A DNA stretch of 5,963 nucleotides from Thermoplasmata archaeon (lineage in GTDB: Archaea; Thermoplasmatota; Thermoplasmata; Thermoplasmatales; Thermoplasmataceae), in NCBI GenBank assembly GCA_021801305.1, contig JAJYYD010000133.1, forward strand, positions 1 through 5,963. Reading direction: 5' to 3'. The notes under the pieces are model-generated. The model had not been told where the DNA came from and did not search any database. It worked only from the letters and a program-made list of their open reading frames with translations. This document shows, piece by piece, positions 1-3,957 of the stretch; the first letter of the stretch is position 1; every line of letters starts with the position of its first letter. The position numbers were made by a program, and so were the translations under genes.

Positions 1-2
1 TA

Positions 3-1316
3 TTCGGAGCAGCAACAGTGAACATTTTTGGAATAGGTATGAGTTCAGTATCTGTCGAAACAGGACTCATAGGTTCAATGGCACTCTTTGGAGCATTTGT
101 TGGTGCACTGGTGTTTGGAAGAATTGCGGACAAAAGGGGGAGAAGATACATTTATGGCCTGGAGATGAGCATTCTAGTTGTCTTTGCCATTGTATCGGCC
201 CTGTCTGTCAATGTTACGATGCTCATAATTTCAAGATTCATACTTGGAGTTGGAATCGGCGGGGATTATCCCATCAGTTCCACCATGATGAGCGAATATT
301 CCAATGTGAAGAACAGGGGAAAGATGGTCTCATCGGTGTTTGCAATGCAGGGCTTCGGCCTGCTGCTTGGTGCCCTCATAGGAGTATTATCCATATTTTT
401 CCTCCCAACTGACATTGCATGGAGGTTCATGCTTGGCTTCGGAGCGGTCCCGGCAGCATCAGTGATATACCTGAGAAGGAAGATGAAAGAGTCTCCACGC
501 TTTGCCCTCCAGACAAAAGGCGATTCCGAGGAGGCCATGGCAGCCGCTGCATACATTACCGGTAAAAGATACAACAATACAGATACAACTGCAAAGGTTA
601 GCCGGAACTATAAAGGTGGAGAAAGCAGGGGTCTCCTGAGGAAATACTGGGTAACGATACTGGGAACTTCAATAAGCTGGCTCCTCCTGGACATGGCTTT
701 TTACGGTACGTCCATAAACAACGGTTTCGTTTTGCAGCATATTGGCTATGGAACTGCCTCCACACTTCACCAGACCGTGTTCAATCTCGCAGTTGGAAAC
801 GCGCTTATAGCCTCACTGTTCGAGGTACCCGGATACTGGATTGCAGTGGCCACCATTGACAGGGTTGGAAGGAAGAGGCTGCAGTGGATCGGATTCACTG
901 TAATGGCACTCATGTACCTCATACTTGCCCTGAAATACACCACATTGATCAACAGCGTCATGCTTTTCGTGGCGTTTTACGGAATTGCTTTTCTCTTCGG
1001 CAATCTTGGGCCAAACACAACGACTTTTATCCTCCCAACCGAGCTCTTCCCAACCCGCATAAGAACAACCGGCCATGGGATCGCAGCGTCAACCGGGAAA
1101 CTTGGTGCCGGAATATTCACGTTCCTTGTCCCTGTTCTCCTTGTCACGATAAATGTATCCGGCGTCCTTTACATACTGTTCGGGATTGCAATGGCAGGAG
1201 CAATGGTTACCATGATAACCATAAGGGAAACCAGGGGGAAATCACTGGAAGAATCTTCATCACTTCCTGAAAAAAGGGGAGGTTATCCCACAGTTTCCCT
1301 GAACCCGAAGAGATGA
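3..1316 (+). CDS. MFS transporter, phosphate:H+ symporter (PHS)-like, 5'-truncated by the window edge
   Basis: This is a membrane transporter of the major facilitator superfamily, most like phosphate:proton symporters. Residue numbers count from the internal GTG at 18. That GTG is probably not the start, because the frame stays open to the window edge and TM1 is only half present. The MFS loop motif GRIADKRGRR lies at 34-43, with a second-half copy DRVGRKR at 281-287. Hydrophobic segments for TM2-TM12 are visible, with a long basic cytoplasmic loop at about 153-210. In the phosphate transporter PiPT, substrate is held by Asp/Tyr in a GGDY motif, a Gln, a Trp-x3-Asp-x3-Tyr set and an Asn. The equivalents here are D83/Y84, Q111, W221/D225/Y229 and N333, with nearly identical spacing. 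The protonatable TM1 Asp would lie just outside the window. Phosphate as substrate is therefore a good inference, but other anions or organic acids are possible. It converges on the next gene. Confidence 0.88.
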   Translation, partial: FGAATVNIFGIGMSSVSVETGLIGSMALFGAFVGALVFGRIADKRGRRYIYGLEMSILVVFAIVSALSVNVTMLIISRFILGVGIGGDYPISSTMMSEYSNVKNRGKMVSSVFAMQGFGLLLGALIGVLSIFFLPTDIAWRFMLGFGAVPAASVIYLRRKMKESPRFALQTKGDSEEAMAAAAYITGKRYNNTDTTAKVSRNYKGGESRGLLRKYWVTILGTSISWLLLDMAFYGTSINNGFVLQHIGYGTASTLHQTVFNLAVGNALIASLFEVPGYWIAVATIDRVGRKRLQWIGFTVMALMYLILALKYTTLINSVMLFVAFYGIAFLFGNLGPNTTTFILPTELFPTRIRTTGHGIAASTGKLGAGIFTFLVPVLLVTINVSGVLYILFGIAMAGAMVTMITIRETRGKSLEESSSLPEKRGGYPTVSLNPKR

Positions 1317-1340
1317 CTAATGGACGGATAACAGGGAATA

Positions 1341-1350
1341 TTTGGTTTTT
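1341..1350 (+). terminator. possible T-rich terminator after the transporter gene
   Basis: Archaeal RNA polymerase often terminates at T-rich tracts without a stem-loop. The 45-bp gap between the converging genes contains TTTGGTTTTT, ending in five T residues, 25-34 nt past the transporter stop. No hairpin is obvious and the opposite strand has no comparable T run. The call rests on composition and position only. Confidence 0.3.
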
Positions 1351-1361
1351 GGTACCTGGAT

Positions 1362-1991
1362 CTAAAGGGCAGAATCCGGGTCTAAGAGGAAAGGGTTTGT
1401 TTTCTGTTCATGTTCAAGAGTGGTATCAGCTCCATGCCCCGGGTAAATCCGGTATTTCCCTGCCATGGACCTGAATTTCTCAAGAGTCCTGGCCATATCA
1501 CTTCCGGAACCTCCAATATCAGTCCTGCCTATGGTTCCCCTGAAGATCGTGTCACCGGAAAATATGCAGTCACCGGCAAAAAAACATGTGCTCCCGGCAG
1601 TGTGGCCTGGTGTCTGCATTACCCTCATGGTTTCATCACCGAATTTGAATTCCTGCCCATCTGAGAAAGTACCTCCAATGACAATCCTTTCTCCCTCGAT
1701 GCCAATGAATGATTTCATTGATTCCGGATTTTGCATGGCCATTCCAGCATCATTTTCATTTATGTACATGGAAGATCCAAGTGATCCGCATACCTTTCCA
1801 GATCCGTTTATGTGATCAAAATGGCCATGGGTTGCCAGCACATATTTCACTTTTATCTCATTTTTGTTGACAAATTCAACCATCTCTCCTGACATTTCAC
1901 CCGGGTCTATTACCACCGCTTCTTTCCCTGAAATGACCAGGTACATGTTTGTGTTGAGTGGCCCTACAACAAATCTCCTGATCTCCATCAT
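1362..1991 (-). CDS. Metallo-beta-lactamase-fold hydrolase, glyoxalase II-like (single domain)
   Basis: This is a soluble dinuclear metal hydrolase of the MBL superfamily (GloB/YcbL-like), 209 aa. The metal-binding set is complete: THGHFDH gives H55, H57, D59 and H60; TPGHTAGS gives H130; the bridging Asp is D147 in SGDTIFRG; and PGH near the C-terminus gives H186. The GTIGRTD stretch after the bridging Asp and the closing TTLEHEQKTNPF are typical of YcbL-type proteins. These lack the C-terminal helical glutathione-binding domain of true glyoxalase II, and that domain is also absent here. The substrate is thus likely a thioester or related ester, but it is not determined by sequence, and archaea generally lack glutathione. 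The start is one of two adjacent ATG codons, 5 bp after the AlaX stop, so the two genes are very probably one operon. No convincing ribosome binding site was seen. Confidence 0.9.
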   Translation of the reverse strand: MMEIRRFVVGPLNTNMYLVISGKEAVVIDPGEMSGEMVEFVNKNEIKVKYVLATHGHFDHINGSGKVCGSLGSSMYINENDAGMAMQNPESMKSFIGIEGERIVIGGTFSDGQEFKFGDETMRVMQTPGHTAGSTCFFAGDCIFSGDTIFRGTIGRTDIGGSGSDMARTLEKFRSMAGKYRIYPGHGADTTLEHEQKTNPFLLDPDSAL

Positions 1992-1996
1992 CTTTA

Positions 1997-2725
1997 TCAG
2001 GGACTTTCCAGGAAGAATTCCACGCGCTTGTTCCTCTTGCCCTTGCTTTCAATCTTTTTCAGGACTATCTTTCCTATCTCTCTTGAATCCTGTACATGTG
2101 TCCCGCCGTCTGCCTGCTCATCCAGACCATCAATAACAATTATCCTGACCACGTCAAGACTCTCTATGAGCCTTCTGCCTGGTTCTGTCCTTGCAAGGTT
2201 GGTCATTGCAAGTGCCTCTTCCCTTGGCACTTCCCTCTGGTAGATATGGTGCCCCTCTTTTATGAAAGTGTTCGATTTTTCAAGTATATCTTCAACCAGT
2301 TCCCTGCTGAAATTGTTCAGGTCGAGGTCTATCCTTGCCCTGTCTTCATATATCTGGCCTCCGGTAAGCATGCCCTCCTGGGAGAATCCTGATGATACAA
2401 TCCCGTCCAGAACGTGTATTGCAGAATGATACCTCATGTGTGCATATCTCCTGTTCCAGTCTATAATCCCATGAAACCTGTCCCCTTCACTTATTTCAGG
2501 GGCATTCTCAATTACATGGAGAATATCTTCCCCCTCTTTCCTCACATCAGTTACATTGAACTCCTTGCCCGAGGGAGAGATCAGTTTACCAGTATCGCAT
2601 GGCTGGCCCCCACCTGTTGCATAGAATACTGTCCTGTCAAGGAACACCCCGTCATCCCTGACCTTTGTAACCATGCAGTCAATTTCCTTCCGGTTCATCT
2701 CCCTTAAAAACACCTTGTCAGTCAA
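1997..2725 (-). CDS. alaX: AlaX-type alanyl-tRNA trans-editing protein (AlaX-M class)
   Basis: This is a free-standing homologue of the alanyl-tRNA synthetase editing domain. Such proteins deacylate tRNA-Ala wrongly charged with Ser (or Gly) in the cytoplasm. The N-terminal beta-barrel part carries the glycine-rich motif TGGGQPCDTG at 37-46, characteristic of the serine-selective AlaX-M class. The editing core has the HxxxH zinc motif H100/H104, then GGTHV ending in H210, followed by SREIG and a basic KGKRNKR tail at 228-234. Oddly, the position normally Cys in CGGTH is Asp206. The length of 242 aa fits AlaX-M (AlaX-S is shorter, AlaX-L longer). A TTG start at 2725 is chosen because it restores the usual N-terminus (KVFL...) and because a box A lies about 25-30 nt upstream. 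The internal ATG at 2698 would cut into the conserved first strand. It is the first gene of an operon with the MBL hydrolase. Confidence 0.9.
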   Translation of the reverse strand: MTDKVFLREMNRKEIDCMVTKVRDDGVFLDRTVFYATGGGQPCDTGKLISPSGKEFNVTDVRKEGEDILHVIENAPEISEGDRFHGIIDWNRRYAHMRYHSAIHVLDGIVSSGFSQEGMLTGGQIYEDRARIDLDLNNFSRELVEDILEKSNTFIKEGHHIYQREVPREEALAMTNLARTEPGRRLIESLDVVRIIVIDGLDEQADGGTHVQDSREIGKIVLKKIESKGKRNKRVEFFLESP

Positions 2726-2746
2726 TGGACAATGAACCCTGCATTG

Positions 2747-2760
2747 GATATATAATTTAT
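2747..2760 (-). promoter_or_regulatory. Box A (TATA) promoter for the alaX operon
   Basis: Read on the minus strand, the sequence is ATAAATTATATATC. It matches an archaeal box A and its centre lies about 27 nt before the TTG at 2725. That spacing predicts transcription starting at or within a few bases of the start codon, meaning a leaderless mRNA. This supports the TTG start over the internal ATG at 2698. Confidence 0.6.
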
Positions 2761-2808
2761 GAGAGAATAATGCCAGGCAACATATCTTTTAATTTTTCGC
2801 TGGATGTT

Positions 2809-2826
2809 TAAAATACAGGTATTTTA
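2809..2826. repeat. 18-bp inverted repeat (candidate operator) in the divergent promoter region
   Basis: TAAAATAC-AG-GTATTTTA is a perfect 8-bp inverted repeat around a 2-bp spacer. It lies about 83 bp before the alaX start and about 72 bp before the oxidoreductase ATG, between the two box A elements. The size and symmetry fit a dimeric helix-turn-helix regulator site. With the short spacer and A/T-rich arms it is unlikely to be an RNA hairpin. The TTTAAAATA at its left edge could alternatively be part of a third, unassigned box A. No regulator gene is in the window. Confidence 0.45.
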
Positions 2827-2854
2827 TGTACTCTTCTTTATGTTGGATGTACAA

Positions 2855-2869
2855 CTTTGATGAACAAAG
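2855..2869. repeat. Small inverted repeat CTTTG-N5-CAAAG abutting the oxidoreductase box A
   Basis: Five-base arms (2855-2859 and 2865-2869) flank ATGAA. The right arm lies where the TFB recognition element would be, directly before box A. A protein bound here could block TFB/TBP. The arms are short, so chance is a real alternative. Confidence 0.25.
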
Positions 2870-2877
2870 CTTAAATA
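2864..2877 (+). promoter_or_regulatory. BRE plus box A promoter for the disulfide oxidoreductase
   Basis: The box A-like octamer CTTAAATA at 2870-2877 is preceded by the purine-rich ACAAAG, which resembles a TFB recognition element. Its centre is about 25 nt before the ATG at 2899. That predicts a leaderless transcript starting at that ATG. It argues against the in-frame TTG at 2881, which would lie only about 8 nt from box A and so upstream of the transcription start. Confidence 0.6.
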
Positions 2878-2898
2878 GTATTGATAAATTATGAGGGT

Positions 2899-3558
2899 AT
2901 GTCCCTAATAAAAGAAGAAGACAGGAAATTTCTGTCTGATGAATTCAACAAGTATCTAAAGGATAATGTTGACCTGATTGTTTTCACATCTGACAGTGCA
3001 GACTGCAAGTACTGCAAGGAAACCATTGAACTTGCCAGTGAAGTTGCGGAAATAAATGACAAGATAAAGATTACCGTATACAACATCGACAAGGATAAGG
3101 AAATTGCTGAACAGTACGGTGTTGACAAATTCCCCACAACAATAGTTGCAAAGGCAGGGGAAAAGGATGGAAGGATAAAATATTCAGGACTTCCCTCAGG
3201 CTATGAGTTCGGATCACTGATTGAGGATCTCAAGACCGTTTCAAGTGGAGAGGCCGAGGTATCATCAAAGGCAATTGAAATAATCTCGAAAATAGACAAG
3301 CCTATAACAATAAAGGTGTTTGTCACGCCAACATGCCCTTACTGCCCTAAAGCGGTCGGTACAGCACACAAATTTGCGCTCCTGAACAAGAACATAACCG
3401 GCGAAATGGTTGAGTCACTGGAATTCGAGAACGAGGCTGAAGAGGCTGGAGTGTCAAGCGTTCCCCACATAGTGATAAACGGCGATGTGCAGTTTGTTGG
3501 TGCATACCCGGACGATCAGTTTGCAGAATACGTCATGGAAGCATACAACCAGGCATAA
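2899..3558 (+). CDS. Glutaredoxin-like protein disulfide oxidoreductase (archaeal PDO, two thioredoxin folds)
   Basis: This is a cytoplasmic thiol-disulfide oxidoreductase of the archaeal PDO family (Pyrococcus furiosus type), which forms, reduces or isomerises protein disulfides. It is 219 aa from the ATG at 2899 and has two tandem thioredoxin-like units, each with an active-site CxxC and a cis-proline. Unit 1 has CKYC at 36-39 and cis-Pro79 in KFPTT. Unit 2 has CPYC at 146-149 and cis-Pro189 in SVPHI. The units are joined near residues 110-130. Length and the unequal CxxC pair match the family. No signal peptide is seen. The frame can be extended six codons to a TTG at 2881, but that would put the start codon almost against box A, so 2899 is preferred. 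The gene is divergent from alaX and followed by a T-rich gap, so it is probably monocistronic. Partners are likely a thioredoxin-reductase-type enzyme encoded elsewhere. Confidence 0.92.
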   Translation: MSLIKEEDRKFLSDEFNKYLKDNVDLIVFTSDSADCKYCKETIELASEVAEINDKIKITVYNIDKDKEIAEQYGVDKFPTTIVAKAGEKDGRIKYSGLPSGYEFGSLIEDLKTVSSGEAEVSSKAIEIISKIDKPITIKVFVTPTCPYCPKAVGTAHKFALLNKNITGEMVESLEFENEAEEAGVSSVPHIVINGDVQFVGAYPDDQFAEYVMEAYNQA

Positions 3559-3582
3559 TTTTATTTATTAACAATTATTTAT
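3558..3582 (+). terminator. T-rich stretch after the oxidoreductase gene
   Basis: Immediately after the TAA stop the sequence runs through TTTTATTTATT and AATTATTTAT. This fits an archaeal T-rich terminator separating the oxidoreductase from the SCP2 gene. Part of it could also serve as an alternative upstream box A. No stem-loop was seen. Confidence 0.35.
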
Positions 3583-3593
3583 CAAACACAACC

Positions 3594-3603
3594 CATTTAT
3601 TTT
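3594..3603 (+). promoter_or_regulatory. Probable box A promoter for the SCP2-hydratase/dehydrogenase operon
   Basis: An A/T-rich segment, ATTTATTTTT-like (CATTTATTTT), is centred about 24 nt before the ATG at 3622. This again fits a leaderless start. There is no Shine-Dalgarno-like sequence before this ATG, which agrees. The match to box A is weaker than for the two divergent promoters. Confidence 0.45.
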
Positions 3604-3621
3604 TACAGTGCATATCCAACC

Positions 3622-3957
3622 ATGTCAGCAAAGGAACTTTTGGAACAAATAGTAGGCAAGGCAAACGGAAACGAGGCTGTAAAGAAGGATTTATCTGGAT
3701 TCAATAAGGTATTCCAGTTCAAGGTATCGGATTCCTCGCCGTTTTACGTGGCAATTACGAATGGAACAGTTGCACTGAAGGATGGGGATGCACCTTCACC
3801 TTCTGCAACCATTACAGGAACAGATGCCGTGCTCAGTGACATGTTTTCCGGGAAACTTGACCCTATCAAGGCCTTCATGGCGGGCCAGATAAAAGTTTCA
3901 GGTGATGTATTCAGCACGCAGAAGCTTACCGGAGTGATATCCAAGCTGAGAGCGTGA
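3622..3957 (+). CDS. SCP2 sterol/lipid-carrier domain protein (stand-alone)
   Basis: This is a small soluble protein of 111 aa consisting of one SCP2 (sterol carrier protein 2) domain, a fold with a hydrophobic tunnel that binds acyl-CoAs, fatty acids or other lipids. The C-terminal family signature is clear: a GKLDP turn at 77-81, then FMAGQIKVSGD at 85-95, then a short helix ending in SKLRA. Before it lies the usual beta-sheet part, with FYVAITNGTVALKDG at 41-55 and the ATITGT strand at 62-67. There is no signal peptide, membrane segment or catalytic motif. The stop codon overlaps the GTG of the following dehydrogenase/hydratase gene, indicating translational coupling and a shared role in acyl-CoA handling. 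The natural ligand in an archaeon, whose membranes are isoprenoid ethers, is unknown. Acyl-CoA from imported fatty acids is an inference from context. Confidence 0.88.
   Translation: MSAKELLEQIVGKANGNEAVKKDLSGFNKVFQFKVSDSSPFYVAITNGTVALKDGDAPSPSATITGTDAVLSDMFSGKLDPIKAFMAGQIKVSGDVFSTQKLTGVISKLRA

Noticed and set aside
884..1270. A 128-codon plus-strand ORF within the transporter gene in another frame.
   Set aside because: Its product is rich in His, Arg and Cys with no hydrophobic pattern, whereas the main frame encodes continuous conserved transmembrane segments and MFS motifs.
1351..1360. GGTACC palindrome in the gap between converging genes, considered as a terminator stem.
   Set aside because: Only six bases are symmetric and there is no loop or T tract after it, so it cannot form a useful hairpin.
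1410..2707. Several plus-strand ORFs of 70-116 codons across the alaX and MBL genes.
   Set aside because: They are antisense shadows. The minus strand encodes two proteins with complete family motifs, while the plus-strand products have no motifs.
2725..2811. A 28-codon plus-strand ORF (ATG to TAA) filling half of the divergent intergenic region.
   Set aside because: It has no promoter or ribosome site of its own, starts inside the opposite-strand alaX start codon, runs through the alaX box A, and its product shows no recognisable composition or motif. It is likely a chance ORF.
2842..2855. GTTG-N6-CAAC imperfect dyad around TGTACA in the divergent region.
   Set aside because: Four-base arms with mismatched centre are expected by chance in this length of sequence, and the element has no clear relation to either promoter.
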